A DNA stretch of 64,000 bases from an uncultured Erythrobacter sp. (GCA_947502305.1 CANMZA010000002.1:711041-775040); one strand, 5' to 3'. Shown: positions 9,433 to 18,812, counted from the stretch's first letter. The notes: a model not told the origin generated them from the sequence alone. A program made the numbers and translations.

Positions 9433-9456
9433 GCGGCCCGGTCTCTACCGAGCCGC
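9433..9456 (-). other. intercistronic hairpin between tonB and exbB
   Basis: GCGGC-CGGT pairs with ACCG-GCCGC across a 4-base loop, between the tonB stop and the exbB start. There is no T-run, so a full terminator is unlikely. It resembles the exbB-exbD hairpin in position and may tune the stoichiometry of the three components. Confidence 0.45.
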
Positions 9457-9473
9457 GATCCGTGAAATTGGCA

Positions 9474-10142
9474 TCAATTCAAACGATATGTGATCCGTGT
9501 CGAGTACGAACCCGTTGTCGGGTTCCCCGCAGCATCCAGAGCAGGGTTGAAACGCGCATAACGCTCCATCCCGCGGCAGGCTGCCTGATCGAGAACGCTC
9601 GATCCGCTCGACGATGTCACCGAACAACCGGTTGCCCGGCCTTCTGCGGTAACAGTGACGCGAACGCCGACAGTGCCTTCAACTTCTTCACGCAATGCGC
9701 GTGAGGGGTAGTTGTCCTGAATCCGCTGAGCCCAGCGGCGCTCGTTCCGGGTCGACGCACCGCGCGCCTGTGAAGGCGGTGGGGGCGGCGCAGGAGGAGC
9801 AACCGGTGCAGGTGGCGGGATCACCAGTGCCGGCGGTGCCGGCGGCGGGATCGTTGGTTGTGTTTGAATTGGCGGCGGTGCCGGCGCAATTTGGATAGGC
9901 GGCGGCGGAGCAACCGGAGGCGGCGGAGCCACCTCTTCAGGTTGCTCGGGCGGTGGCTCATCCGGCTCTTCGGGCGGTGGGGGTTCCTCAATGTCAACCG
10001 TAGTAACCCGCTCGATGGCTTCTTTAACGGCCGAAATGGCCAAGCCTGTGACGAGCAAGTAACCGACGGCCACATGGATCAATGCCACTATGACAATGGA
10101 AACAGTCCTGTTTCCACCCATTTGTTGGTCAGCGTAGGACAT
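9474..10142 (-). CDS. tonB: TonB energy transducer
   Basis: 222 residues. An N-terminal membrane anchor (VSIVIVALIHVAVGYLLVTG), a long Pro/Glu then Pro/Ala-rich periplasm-spanning segment (about residues 50-135) and a C-terminal TonB domain (YPSRALREEVEGTVGVRV through a final TRITYRLN). It transmits the proton motive force to TonB-dependent outer-membrane receptors. Cys residues in ATGCSV and AACRGM are typical of this subgroup. First gene of the operon; GGAGAG lies about 12 bases before the ATG. Confidence 0.93.
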   Translation of the reverse strand: MSYADQQMGGNRTVSIVIVALIHVAVGYLLVTGLAISAVKEAIERVTTVDIEEPPPPEEPDEPPPEQPEEVAPPPPVAPPPPIQIAPAPPPIQTQPTIPPPAPPALVIPPPAPVAPPAPPPPPSQARGASTRNERRWAQRIQDNYPSRALREEVEGTVGVRVTVTAEGRATGCSVTSSSGSSVLDQAACRGMERYARFNPALDAAGNPTTGSYSTRITYRLN

Positions 10143-10587
10143 CCAGTCGCTTTCTCTCCAATTGTCGTATCAGATTTTCATCTGACACAGTTCTCACGTC
10201 AGGTCTGCATTCAGACGCCGGTTTGAATCAAACGATTCGCCCCAGAACGCTGAGTTTAGACCCGGGTCGTGAATCCCAGAATCTTGTGTCTCCCTGCCGG
10301 TTCTCAATGTTCACGTGCGACGCCCGTCAACCCGGTGAGCGCTCGCCAGAAATTCAGTCCCGACAAACCGCCTGAAACATCTCTTCCCAAGATGCATCCA
10401 AAACGGCTGCGCTTGCCCCGATCTTGTCCCCAACCTCGTTGCAAGCGATGACGGCTTTAACGGTCAACACCTAGGCAATCAAACGCTTTTACAGTTCAGG
10501 ATCGATTCACTGCGGGTGTTCTGGAGTGCATTTGCGGTGTTATACAGGTTCATCATCGCCCAATCGGAAACACAGGAATTTTGCAAG
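10143..10587. other. divergent intergenic region, tonB / exported protein
   Basis: No convincing gene. It should hold the tonB promoter (minus strand) and a promoter for the gene at 10588. A short hairpin TCAGAT-TTTC-ATCTGA (10170-10185) sits in the tonB leader, about 28 bases before its start. No clear sigma-70 consensus was found. Confidence 0.5.
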
Positions 10588-11478
10588 ATGGCGCGCGTTA
10601 ACAGTAATTTAACAAACAGTTTCAGTGCGCTAGCCGCTTTGGCTTTTGCCAGCGGCGTGGCCACTTTGACCAGCGTTCCGGTTTTTGCACAGGTTGATGC
10701 AAGGGATGCGTTTTCTGCCGCAGAATCGGCCACCTTTTCTGATCTCACCACTTTGGCAGAAGACAGCGATCTGGTGATCCGCGCAGAGATTCGCCGCCAA
10801 ACTGTGGTCGAACCGGAACGCGCGCCGGGTCTGGCCCCCGGATTCGCGCGGCTCTATATAGAGGCCCGCACGCAGGCGCTGCTTTCGGGCACATCGGCGG
10901 TGGGCGAATCGCTTGTTTATCTGGTGGATGTGCCGGTGAATGCGCGCGGTAAGCCGGAAAAGCTGAAAGACCGCGTCATGCTGTTATTCGCCGATGCGGT
11001 GCCGGGCCGTCCGGGGGCGATCCAATTGACCGGCAAACACGCACAGCTGGATTATTCCGCCGCGCTGGAGATGCGACTGCGCCCGATTCTGACCGAATTG
11101 GCCGGGCGCGATGTGCCTCCGGTGGTGACGGGTATTCGCGATGCTTTGGCGGTGCCCGGCACGCTGACGGGCGAATCGGAGACGCAGATTTTTCTAGAGA
11201 CAGCGGACAGTTCCCCGGTCTCTGTCACCGTCCTTCGCCGTCCGGGTCAGCGGCCTGTTTGGGGCGTATCATGGGGCGAAATCATCGATTCGGCGGCGCG
11301 CCCGCCCGCGCGCGATACTTTGCGGTGGTACAGGCTGGCCTGCGCCTTGCCCGAAACTCTGCCGAGCAGCGCCAATCTGGCCCGCGACCCAGCAGGCAGG
11401 CGGCTGGCGGCGAGCGATTACGCCTTTGTCGTGAGCGAGCTAGGCACTTGTGACCGGATGATCACCGAAGAAGAGTGA
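10588..11478 (+). CDS. exported protein of unknown function
   Basis: About 296 residues from ATG 10588, chosen because it begins directly with a Sec signal peptide (SALAALAFASGVATLTSVPV, cleavage near FAQ) and has AGGAA upstream. The mature part is a beta-rich domain (SDLVIRAEIRRQTVVEP, YLVDVPVNARGKPE) without recognisable catalytic residues. Two Cys (RLACAL, ELGTCDRM) near the end may form a disulphide. The family is not recognised; similar proteins seem common in sphingomonads as hypotheticals. Monocistronic by spacing. Confidence 0.72.
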   Translation: MARVNSNLTNSFSALAALAFASGVATLTSVPVFAQVDARDAFSAAESATFSDLTTLAEDSDLVIRAEIRRQTVVEPERAPGLAPGFARLYIEARTQALLSGTSAVGESLVYLVDVPVNARGKPEKLKDRVMLLFADAVPGRPGAIQLTGKHAQLDYSAALEMRLRPILTELAGRDVPPVVTGIRDALAVPGTLTGESETQIFLETADSSPVSVTVLRRPGQRPVWGVSWGEIIDSAARPPARDTLRWYRLACALPETLPSSANLARDPAGRRLAASDYAFVVSELGTCDRMITEEE

Positions 11479-11639
11479 TCGGACCGGTGTAAAGGCGCAC
11501 TAAACAAAAATTACGAATGACCCATAGGAATAGCTGCTTGACGAAGGCGTTGTAGCGCTTCAGCGCAGCGATCTTGCGCGGTCAGGTTCGTTTGCCTGCG
11601 CGGCCCCAACTCTCTCAGCGTAATTCTTGGAGCGCTTTC

Positions 11640-12962
11640 TTGACCACGAACACTTCCCTCCCGCCCTTGCGTATCGCCATTGCCGGGCTCGGCACGGTTG
11701 GCGTTGGCGTTATCCGTTTGCTCGCGGCGAATGGTGATCTCATCGCGGCGCGCGCAGGTCGCGCCATCGAAGTCGTCGCTGTCAGCGCGCGCGATCGCGG
11801 CCGGGATCGCGGCGTCGATATTGGCGGTTATGCGTGGGAAGACGACATGGCAGCTTTGGGCGCGCGCGACGATGTTGATGTGGTGCTGGAATTGGTCGGC
11901 GGCTCGGATGGCCCGGCGCTGGCTCTATCCCGTGCGGCATTGGCGGGCGGCAAGGGGTTGGTGACAGCCAACAAAGCGATGATCGCGCATCATGGTTTGG
12001 AATTGGCCGAGCAAGCCGAAGCAGGCGGCACCGCGTTAAAGTTCGAGGCCGCAGTGGCGGGCGGTATTCCGGTGGTCAAAGGGCTGCGCGAGGGCACCAG
12101 CGCCAATGCACTCACCAAAGTGTACGGCATCCTCAACGGCACCTGCAATTACATCCTATCGGAAATGGAAGCGACCGGCGCGGATTTCGCTGCCACTCTC
12201 GAAGAGGCGCAAAAGCTGGGTTATGCCGAAGCCGATCCGACCTTTGATATTGAGGGGATTGATGCGGCGCATAAGCTCGCGATCCTCGCCGCCATTGGGT
12301 TTGGGGCAAAGGTTGATTTTGACGCGGTGCATATTAGCGGCATCGTCCAAGTGCGCGCCGCCGATATCGCGCAGGCAGACGCTCTGGGTTATGTCATCCG
12401 CCTGATTGCGGAGGCGGATGTGCAGCAAGAGGCCGATGGTCCGCGCCTGCTGCAACGTGTGCGGCCATGTCTGGTGGCGAAAGACCATCCGCTCGCCCCG
12501 GTGGACGGCCCCACCAATGCGGTTGTCGCAGAAGGCAATTTTTCCGGACGGCTGTTGTTCCAAGGGGCCGGTGCGGGCGATGGCCCAACCGCCAGCGCGG
12601 TTGTCGCGGACCTGATCGACATTGCGCGGTCTGAGGTTGGCGCGCCGTTTTCCGTCCCCGCTGCGCAGCTTGCCCCCTTGCCCCCCGCCGATCCCGGTCA
12701 ACGGATGGAGCGCGCCTATCTGCGTTTCACCGTCAATGATCGCCCTGGCGTGCTGGCCGAAATCACCGCCGCAATGCGCGATGCCGATGTCTCTATCGAA
12801 AGCCTGATCCAGCAAGGCCGCAAACGCGATGGCGGCGAAGTGTTGGTCGCCATCGTGACGCATGAAGGGCCAGAGGCGCATGTCCGCCGCGCGCTCGAAT
12901 TGCTCGATGGATCAGACAGTTTGACCGGCGACCCCTTGGTGCTGCCGATCCTGCCCAATTAG
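11640..12962 (+). CDS. hom: homoserine dehydrogenase
   Basis: 440 residues; NAD(P)H-dependent reduction of aspartate semialdehyde to homoserine for threonine and methionine synthesis. N-terminal Rossmann motif IAGLGTVGVGVIRLL, substrate region NKAMIAHHG, the family signature KVYGILNGTCNYILSEM near residues 160-180, and a C-terminal ACT domain (RFTVNDRPGVLAEITAAMRD) that usually mediates feedback inhibition by threonine. TTG 11640 is taken as start because GGAG lies 7 bases upstream and the Rossmann fold begins soon after. The last residues follow the ACT domain directly, as expected for full length. Confidence 0.95.
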   Translation: MTTNTSLPPLRIAIAGLGTVGVGVIRLLAANGDLIAARAGRAIEVVAVSARDRGRDRGVDIGGYAWEDDMAALGARDDVDVVLELVGGSDGPALALSRAALAGGKGLVTANKAMIAHHGLELAEQAEAGGTALKFEAAVAGGIPVVKGLREGTSANALTKVYGILNGTCNYILSEMEATGADFAATLEEAQKLGYAEADPTFDIEGIDAAHKLAILAAIGFGAKVDFDAVHISGIVQVRAADIAQADALGYVIRLIAEADVQQEADGPRLLQRVRPCLVAKDHPLAPVDGPTNAVVAEGNFSGRLLFQGAGAGDGPTASAVVADLIDIARSEVGAPFSVPAAQLAPLPPADPGQRMERAYLRFTVNDRPGVLAEITAAMRDADVSIESLIQQGRKRDGGEVLVAIVTHEGPEAHVRRALELLDGSDSLTGDPLVLPILPN

Positions 12963-13037
12963 GGGTTTGGTTTTAGTTTCCGGGCCGCCCGCGCCCCGCG
13001 AACACATATCCGGGAACACAAACCAGCCGATATCAGC

Positions 13038-13649
13038 CTAAGGCGCGCCAACTGGCACAGGCGGCAGGCCTAGCTCTTCTTCATCCACGCGGCCAATCGG
13101 GCCTCTGCCGCCATCGCCGTCTTCACCCAGCGGCGGCAATCCGCGCGCGATCCTGTCGGCATCCGATCCGGCGGGCGGCGGCGGCAAAGCGGCCACATCA
13201 ATGATCAAAGCCGGAGGCGGCGGGCAAGGCGGGATAAAGCACCCGCGTATCGTCACCAGCGGCGCCATCCCATTGGGCAGGCCGGTCCCATCAACATCCG
13301 GCGTCTTTGGCCCCTGCGTCGCCTCGGCATAGCGGCGCTCCCAATCCTCTTGGTTCCACGCCCCATCCGTCTGTTCACCCAGCGACCGGCACACCACAAT
13401 TTCGCCCCTGATCCGGGCGGCATCGGCCTCTTCATCGCATTGTTGTTCTAGCAAAGGGTCGCTGTCGGGCCCGCCGCGTGTGTCGGTAAAATCAATCACC
13501 AAGCGGCCTTCATTGGGCTGTATATTTTCCTCTGCGCCATCACTTGCCCCATCCCCGGCGCTATCCGGCGCGCTTTCTTGCGCCAGTCCTGCGGCGGGGA
13601 ACAGCGCCATAGCGGCAGCGGAAAACATAAGGGTTTTAAACAAGGTCAA
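13038..13649 (-). CDS. exported protein of unknown function, paralogue of the next gene
   Basis: 203 residues from TTG 13649 (ATG 13628 is an alternative). A signal peptide ends near GLAQ. The mature protein has an acidic start and then a conserved block: LEQQCDEEADAARIRGEIVV, CRSLGEQTDGAWNQEDWERR and ADRIARGLPPLGED. The same block occurs in the upstream gene, so this is a tandem duplication. Four or more Cys suggest disulphides in the periplasm. No known domain is recognised. Confidence 0.7.
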   Translation of the reverse strand: MTLFKTLMFSAAAMALFPAAGLAQESAPDSAGDGASDGAEENIQPNEGRLVIDFTDTRGGPDSDPLLEQQCDEEADAARIRGEIVVCRSLGEQTDGAWNQEDWERRYAEATQGPKTPDVDGTGLPNGMAPLVTIRGCFIPPCPPPPALIIDVAALPPPPAGSDADRIARGLPPLGEDGDGGRGPIGRVDEEELGLPPVPVGAP

Positions 13650-13657
13650 ACTGGCTT

Positions 13658-14266
13658 TTAATCCTCACCAATTGGGGGCGCATCTAGGCCTAAGGCCCGG
13701 CGGCGCGCGGCAATTTCTTCGGGCGTCGGTTCGCTGTCACGGCCCAGCGGCGGCAATCCGCGCGCGATCCGGTCTGCATCGGTGCCCTCGGGCGCTTCTG
13801 GCAAAGCCTCCACATCGATAATCAGGGCCGGCGGCGGGACCGAGCCAAATCCGATTGCATTGCCGTGATTGGCAATGCCGAATGTGTCGGGCGTGCTGCC
13901 GCCTTGGGTGCGGCGGGCATAATCACGCTCCCACGCTTCTTTGTTCCATGAACCATCGCTGGCCTCGCCCAATTGGCGGCACACAATGATTTCATTGGCG
14001 ATCCGCGCGGCATCGGCCTCTTCTTCGCAATCTTCTTCGAGCAATTGATCCGATTCCTCGCGCGGCACGGTCACGGACAGATCAATAAATTGGCGGCGGC
14101 GCGGGGGTGTGACGGGGGTGACGGTTTCTTCGGATGTCTCGGCTGCGCTGTCTGCCGCCGAATTGTCATCTTGGGCTGCCACCGGCTGCGACAGCAGCAT
14201 TGTAAGCGCCACGCCGCATGTCAGGCTGAACCCGGCCGATCCCAAATTAGACAAATTCTTGCGCAT
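13658..14266 (-). CDS. exported protein of unknown function, paralogue of the preceding gene
   Basis: About 202 residues from ATG 14266, which places a signal peptide (FSLTCGVALTMLLSQPVAAQ) at the N-terminus. Frame extension upstream would run into glpX on the other strand. It shares with its neighbour the block EDCEEEADAARIANEIIVCR, the pattern GSWNKEAWERDYARRTQG and the ending DADRIARGLPPLG. The two genes are 8 bases apart and surely co-transcribed. A sphingomonad-type hypothetical; the conserved Asn/Trp/Arg pattern is the best handle for a family search. Confidence 0.72.
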   Translation of the reverse strand: MRKNLSNLGSAGFSLTCGVALTMLLSQPVAAQDDNSAADSAAETSEETVTPVTPPRRRQFIDLSVTVPREESDQLLEEDCEEEADAARIANEIIVCRQLGEASDGSWNKEAWERDYARRTQGGSTPDTFGIANHGNAIGFGSVPPPALIIDVEALPEAPEGTDADRIARGLPPLGRDSEPTPEEIAARRRALGLDAPPIGED

Positions 14267-14360
14267 TTTTACGGAGAGAAGGTCAGCATTGCTCGACAAG
14301 CGCGTTCCTCCAAGTCTAAGCGCGGGGCTAAGGCCAAAGGGCAAAAGGACTGAATTTCGC

Positions 14361-15383
14361 ATGAACACCCCTAGTGACACAGATGTACTCGCCGCAAAAG
14401 ACAGTGATCAAGGCAATGCGGTGGATCGCATGCTGGTGCTTGAAATGGTGCGCGTTACCGAAGCCGCCGCCGTTGCCGCTGCGCAATTGATCGGGCGCGG
14501 CGATGAAAAGGCGGCCGACGCCGCTGCGGTCGAAGCCATGCGCCGGGCCTTCGACAATCTCTATATGGATGGCACCGTCGTCATCGGCGAGGGCGAACGC
14601 GACGAAGCGCCGATGCTGTATATTGGCGAAAAGGTCGGCGGCGCGCCGGGCAAGGGGCCAAAGATCGACATTGCGCTCGACCCATTGGAAGGCACGACCA
14701 TCACCGCCAAGGCCGGGCCGAACGCTCTGGCGGTTCTGGCGGCGGCGGAAGAAGGCTGCCTGCTGAATGCGCCGGATGTTTATATGGACAAATTGGCGGT
14801 TGGGCCGGGATTGCCGGACGATATTATCGACCTTGCCAAAACGCCCACAGAAAATGTGACCGCCGTTGCAAAGGCGAAGGGCGTGAAGCCATCTGAACTT
14901 ATCATCTGCGTCCTTGATCGCCCGCGCCATGCCGCGATGATCGCGGAATTGCGCGGGATTGGCTGCGGCGTGGTTTTGATCGGTGACGGCGATGTTGCAG
15001 GCGTAATCGCGGTGACGGATCCGGACACCAATATCGATATGTATATGGGCCAAGGCGGCGCACCAGAAGGCGTGTTGGCGGCGGCGGCTTTGCGCTGTGT
15101 CGGCGGGCAATTTAATGGCCGGTTGGTGTTCCGCAATGACGATGAAAAAGCGCGCGCGAAGAAATGGGGCATCACGGACCTCAACCGCATTTATAAGCTG
15201 GAAGAATTGGCCAGCGGCGATTGCATCTTCGCCGCCACCGGTGTGACCTCAGGTTCCTTGCTAGAAGGCGTAAAACGCCGCCGCGGCGCCAGCGGCGCAA
15301 CGATCATGACCACAGACAGCGTCGTCATGCGCGCATCGTCTGGGACAGTGCGGTGGATCAAAGGTGAGCACCGGATTGCGTAG
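14361..15383 (+). CDS. glpX: class II fructose-1,6-bisphosphatase
   Basis: 340 residues; hydrolyses fructose 1,6-bisphosphate in gluconeogenesis. GlpX motifs: GEGERDEAPMLYIGEKVG near residues 75-95, the metal-binding DPLEGTT, ITVIG-like loops, GQGGAPEGVLAAAALRC, and the C-terminal FAATGVTSG and SGTVRWIKGEHRIA. ATG 14361 gives the usual length; AAGGA lies about 11 bases upstream. The final 12 codons are the first unit of a tandem repeat that continues past the stop codon. Confidence 0.94.
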   Translation: MNTPSDTDVLAAKDSDQGNAVDRMLVLEMVRVTEAAAVAAAQLIGRGDEKAADAAAVEAMRRAFDNLYMDGTVVIGEGERDEAPMLYIGEKVGGAPGKGPKIDIALDPLEGTTITAKAGPNALAVLAAAEEGCLLNAPDVYMDKLAVGPGLPDDIIDLAKTPTENVTAVAKAKGVKPSELIICVLDRPRHAAMIAELRGIGCGVVLIGDGDVAGVIAVTDPDTNIDMYMGQGGAPEGVLAAAALRCVGGQFNGRLVFRNDDEKARAKKWGITDLNRIYKLEELASGDCIFAATGVTSGSLLEGVKRRRGASGATIMTTDSVVMRASSGTVRWIKGEHRIA

Positions 15384-15592
15384 GGTTCTGTGAGAGCGCG
15401 AGGGTCGTCCTAGAGACGGCGGTCCTCGCACTCGAAAGAAAAGGCGTGCGGTGGATTAAAGGCGAGCACCGAATTGGCTAGGGCTCTGTGAGAGCGCGAG
15501 GGTTGGTCTAGAAACGGCGGTCCTCGCACTCGAAAGCAAGAACATGCGGTGGATCAAAGGTGAGCACCGGATTGGGTGATTGGTGTGAGAGC
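15349..15592 (+). repeat. 98-bp tandem repeat (about 2.5 copies) containing the glpX 3' end
   Basis: Units start at 15349, 15447 and 15545. Each begins with the sequence encoding RWIKGEHRI and a stop codon. Units one and two continue with an imperfect stem, GCGAGG ... CCTCGC. Unit two differs from unit one in the coding part by silent changes (ATC/ATT, GGT/GGC, CGG/CGA) plus the last residue before stop. Unit three breaks off soon after its stop. From 15593 to the SET gene at 15692 there is no further gene. Confidence 0.93.
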
Positions 15593-15691
15593 CCCGATTG
15601 CCTGATTTAATCGCGATTATTGGTCGGGCGCGGCGCCTTCACAAGTTTTCGAGCGGCGTTTGTTGCCGCCCGAAAATTTGCGAGCACCCGT

Positions 15692-16201
15692 TCAGGCTCC
15701 GGCTGATACTGCACTGGCGGCACTGGCGGCACTGGATGCGGTTTTTTCACGATCAATCTCGATCAGATAAGGTGCGACAAAGCCCGCATAGGCATCTTTT
15801 CGCTGCTGCGGCAGATCTCTCCAACCGGTAATCGACGCGCGGCAATTTGGCGCGCCGCAGATGCAGGCATCGGGAAAATGTTCGATGGCATAGTTGCGCA
15901 TAGCGTAATCATAGGTGGTTTCTTCCCCGGCTGAGATGTCGCCAAGCGCCACAACATTGTGACCGCCTGTGTCATTCACGATGATCCCGCAATTGGGATC
16001 GCAGGAATGGTTGAACTTCGAACTCAACCCCTTGTGAAAACCAAATTTGGTTTTGCTGAGCTGCGATGCATGCGAGTGATTCTTGATCGGCGTCGCGTCC
16101 AATTCACCGACTAAAACCACGTCACCGCGCCGGAATGATTTTAAGGCAAAAATACCATTCCCGCGGCCCGTTGTGGTCCGTTGTTCAATCGTTGCAGTCA
16201 T
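15692..16201 (-). CDS. SET-domain protein (putative lysine methyltransferase)
   Basis: 169 residues from ATG 16201, preceded by GAGGAAATTGAT. SET motifs: GRGNGIFALKSFRRGDVV (S-adenosylmethionine loop), SSKFNHSCDPNCGIIV (NHxCxPN), and GEETTYDYAM (the catalytic Tyr region). A post-SET-like Cys cluster (CICGAPNCRA) follows. The C-terminus is an Ala/Ser tail. Bacterial SET proteins methylate protein lysines, but the substrate here is unknown. A 69-residue gene ends one base upstream and is likely co-transcribed. Confidence 0.87.
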   Translation of the reverse strand: MTATIEQRTTTGRGNGIFALKSFRRGDVVLVGELDATPIKNHSHASQLSKTKFGFHKGLSSKFNHSCDPNCGIIVNDTGGHNVVALGDISAGEETTYDYAMRNYAIEHFPDACICGAPNCRASITGWRDLPQQRKDAYAGFVAPYLIEIDREKTASSAASAASAVSAGA

Positions 16202-16202
16202 A

Positions 16203-16412
16203 TCAATTTCCTCGTTCTGAATGGAACGGGAGACTGCGGAGCATTTTTTGAATGCTAGCGAGCTGGTGCTGTTCGACGCCCTGCTTTTGCCGCGCCTGTT
16301 GGAGCAACTTTTCGTGATGATCGACAAGGCCGTCTTGTGCGATTGCCGGGGAAACCAGCATAATCTGCATCAAAGCAATCTGATGATCATAGAGAAGTTT
16401 GTTGAAGTCCAA
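16203..16412 (-). CDS. small protein upstream of the SET-domain gene
   Basis: 69 residues from TTG 16412, with an excellent ribosome site (AGGGGGA, 7 bases upstream). The sequence is helical and Gln/His/Leu-rich (FNKLLYDHQIALMQIM, then DHHEKLLQQARQKQGVEQHQ), without membrane helix or signal peptide. It ends one base before the SET-gene start, so the pair is probably one operon and could be functionally linked. No family is recognised with confidence. Confidence 0.55.
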   Translation of the reverse strand: MDFNKLLYDHQIALMQIMLVSPAIAQDGLVDHHEKLLQQARQKQGVEQHQLASIQKMLRSLPFHSERGN

Positions 16413-16720
16413 TTGGTCGTCCCCCTAATGCGGGAGCGCAATTGTCTCTCAGTCGAAGAGACGCATCATAGTGGACCCTCGATGGGCTTGATGTGGCGAT
16501 GATGAACGCGATTTTCAAGGCGTGAGGATGCCGGCGTCATCACTGCGTACATATAGAACAATCCGTTTGGGCCTCGGCGGCGACCGATTAATGAGCCACA
16601 TTCAGACATCTGATCCGGCCCACCTTCCCCTCATCCGTCGAAAACCGCGCCCCCCATATTGCGTTTCCTCGGCGCTAGGCTAGGCCGTCTTCACCACTTC
16701 CAAGCCAAGGAAACGCATCC
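16413..16720. other. divergent intergenic region, small protein-SET operon / prs
   Basis: No gene seen. The region must carry promoters for both the minus-strand SET operon and prs. The prs ribosome site AAGGAAA is clear near 16708, but no confident -35/-10 pair was identified. Confidence 0.5.
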
Positions 16721-17656
16721 ATGAAGATCATGTCAGGCAATTCGAACTTGCCGCTCGCGCGCGCGATTGCGGCCTATCTTGAAATGCCGCTGACTGATGC
16801 CAGCGTGCGCCGGTTTGCTGACGAGGAAATCTTCGTCGAAATCCATGAAAATGTGCGCGGCGAGGACGTCTTTGTGGTCCAGCCGACCAGCTTTCCGGCC
16901 AATGATAATTTGATGGAATTGCTGATCTGTATCGATGCGCTGCGGCGTGCTTCGGCGAAACGGATCACGGCGGTGGTGCCCTATTTCGGCTATGCGCGGC
17001 AGGATCGCAAACCCGGACCCCGGACGCCAATCTCGGCCAAATTGGTCGCCAATCTGATCACAGAGGCGGGCGCAGACCGGGTGCTGGCGGTTGATTTGCA
17101 TGCCGGGCAAATTCAGGGTTTCTTCGATATTCCGACCGACAATCTCTATGCCGCGCCGGTCATGGCGGCGGATATTCAGGCGCGGTATGGCGATCAGGAT
17201 TTGATGGTCGTTTCCCCCGATGTCGGCGGGGTTGTGCGCGCGCGGGCGCTGGCCAAACGGCTCGACAATGCTCCGCTGGCGATTGTCGATAAACGGCGTG
17301 ACCGCCCCGGTGAAAGCGAAGTGATGAACATTATCGGCGACGTTGCCGGGCGGCACTGCATCATGATCGACGATATCGTCGATTCAGGCGGCACGCTCTG
17401 CAATGCGGCGGATGCTTTGCTGGCCAATGGCGCGGCATCGGTGGCGGCCTATATCACCCACGGCGTGCTGTCGGGCGGCGCAGTGGCGCGGATTGATGGG
17501 TCTAAACTCAAAGAATTGGTTATTTCCGATTCGCTGCGTCCAACAGAAGCAGCCGAGAAATCCGAACGCATCCGCATCCTGACAATGGCGCCGCTGGTCG
17601 GGGAAGCGATCCGGCGGATTGCCGATGAAAGCTCGGTCAGCTCGCTATTTGATTGA
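16721..17656 (+). CDS. prs: ribose-phosphate pyrophosphokinase
   Basis: 311 residues, the usual length. It makes PRPP from ribose 5-phosphate and ATP for nucleotide, His and Trp synthesis. Motifs: the flexible-loop region [29 protein letters not shown] with the conserved Arg and Asp, [27 protein letters not shown], and the PRPP-binding loop [12 protein letters not shown] near residues 215-226. AAGGAAA lies upstream of ATG 16721. Stand-alone gene, convergent with the AraC-type regulator. Confidence 0.95.
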   Translation: MKIMSGNSNLPLARAIAAYLEMPLTDASVRRFADEEIFVEIHENVRGEDVFVVQPTSFPANDNLMELLICIDALRRASAKRITAVVPYFGYARQDRKPGPRTPISAKLVANLITEAGADRVLAVDLHAGQIQGFFDIPTDNLYAAPVMAADIQARYGDQDLMVVSPDVGGVVRARALAKRLDNAPLAIVDKRRDRPGESEVMNIIGDVAGRHCIMIDDIVDSGGTLCNAADALLANGAASVAAYITHGVLSGGAVARIDGSKLKELVISDSLRPTEAAEKSERIRILTMAPLVGEAIRRIADESSVSSLFD

Positions 17657-17686
17657 TTGCGCTTGGACGCGCTTAGATGTGAGGGC

Positions 17687-18679
17687 CTATTCCGCCGCAT
17701 CCATCAAAGTGCGCTGCATCCAAGGGCGAACCGCGCCGGGGCGAATCCGGTTCAGCAGCTCCAGCCGCCGCGCTTGCCTAACCTCTAGGCTGAGCGTGAG
17801 CAGGTCGGATCGTTTCGCCTGAAATTCGCCGGGCGTCACTTTGAAGAATGTATGAAACTCGCGGATCTGGTGCGCCTGATCAAAGAAGCGGAGCAAGAAC
17901 TCCTCCTCTTCCGCTTCGTCCGCCACGCCGCACAATTGCGCCGCGACATCCAAAATCCGCGCGCGCCGCATGATTTGTTTCGGCGTCAGGCCAAAATCAC
18001 GCTTCGCCACCCGCTCCACTGTGCGGGTCGATACGCCCTGTTCCTCGGCAAAATCGCTCATCAACCGGTTAGGATCGGCAAAGGCTTGCAATTCAATCGC
18101 CTGCGCCAACGGTTCCGGCGGTTCGATGCCGCGGCGCGTGACATACTCCGCCAGCCACCCCTCAATCGCCGCCAGCCATTCGGCCGGTTCAAGTTCAAGG
18201 TTAAACAGGCCGGTGACCTCTTTATCGGGCACCCCGGCATCGGCGATCCGCATGATCCGATCGGTCATCGACGCATCGTCCACGCCGAATAAAGCGCGCA
18301 ATGCTCCGGGTTTTAACATCAACCCGGCGACTTTGATCCCGCCGCTATAACGCAGCGGCATGACGGAGGAATGTTGACCGCACAAAAATGTCTCATCGCG
18401 CAAGGCCATCGGACCATCGGCGGTGCCCGCTGTCCAATCCACCCCAACGGCGCAGCGCAGATAGGCGCTGTCATTGCACAGCTGGCCATAGATGGTCTGA
18501 TTCTCACGCTCATAGGCATAGGCAACCATTGCGCGCGACACCCACGGGCGAATCTGGTCCTGCGCCGGACGGTTCAGCGCCAACGGCCCGCCATCCTGCG
18601 TCGATCCTGTTGCCGAACGGAACGTCGTCCTTGCCGTAACGCTCTGCTTGTTATCCGGTTTTCCGGTTTCGCGGCCCAT
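17687..18679 (-). CDS. AraC-family transcriptional regulator
   Basis: About 330 residues from the proposed ATG 18679. The N-terminal sensor domain (residues about 50-220) resembles the DUF6597-type domain found before AraC helix-turn-helix modules. The C-terminal DNA-binding domain is seen in DFAEEQGVSTRTVERVAKR, DFGLTPKQIMRRARILD and FFKVTPGEFQ. An acidic insert (EAEEEEFLL) lies between the two helix-turn-helix units. Two further regulators of the same architecture lie at 23.8 and 24.9 kb. Transcribed divergently from the hisN-like gene; ligand and targets are unknown. Confidence 0.85.
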   Translation of the reverse strand: MGRETGKPDNKQSVTARTTFRSATGSTQDGGPLALNRPAQDQIRPWVSRAMVAYAYERENQTIYGQLCNDSAYLRCAVGVDWTAGTADGPMALRDETFLCGQHSSVMPLRYSGGIKVAGLMLKPGALRALFGVDDASMTDRIMRIADAGVPDKEVTGLFNLELEPAEWLAAIEGWLAEYVTRRGIEPPEPLAQAIELQAFADPNRLMSDFAEEQGVSTRTVERVAKRDFGLTPKQIMRRARILDVAAQLCGVADEAEEEEFLLRFFDQAHQIREFHTFFKVTPGEFQAKRSDLLTLSLEVRQARRLELLNRIRPGAVRPWMQRTLMDAAE

Positions 18680-18812
18680 ATTCTCAATTCTGCCCAAATT
18701 GCGGCAATTTGTCACCTTGAATGCAAATTCTGTGGCGGGCACTTGCTGCCTCGACTAGGTCTGAACCGACAAGAATAGCCTTTGATCCCAATTCTTCAGA
18801 AAGATCCTGACT

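Noticed and set aside
11538..11566. TTGACG as -35 element of a hom promoter
   Set aside because: No acceptable -10 at 16-18 bases downstream.
14109..14360. N-terminal extension of glpX
   Set aside because: The open frame extends upstream, but it is antisense to the signal peptide of the divergent exported protein, and GlpX proteins begin near ATG 14361.
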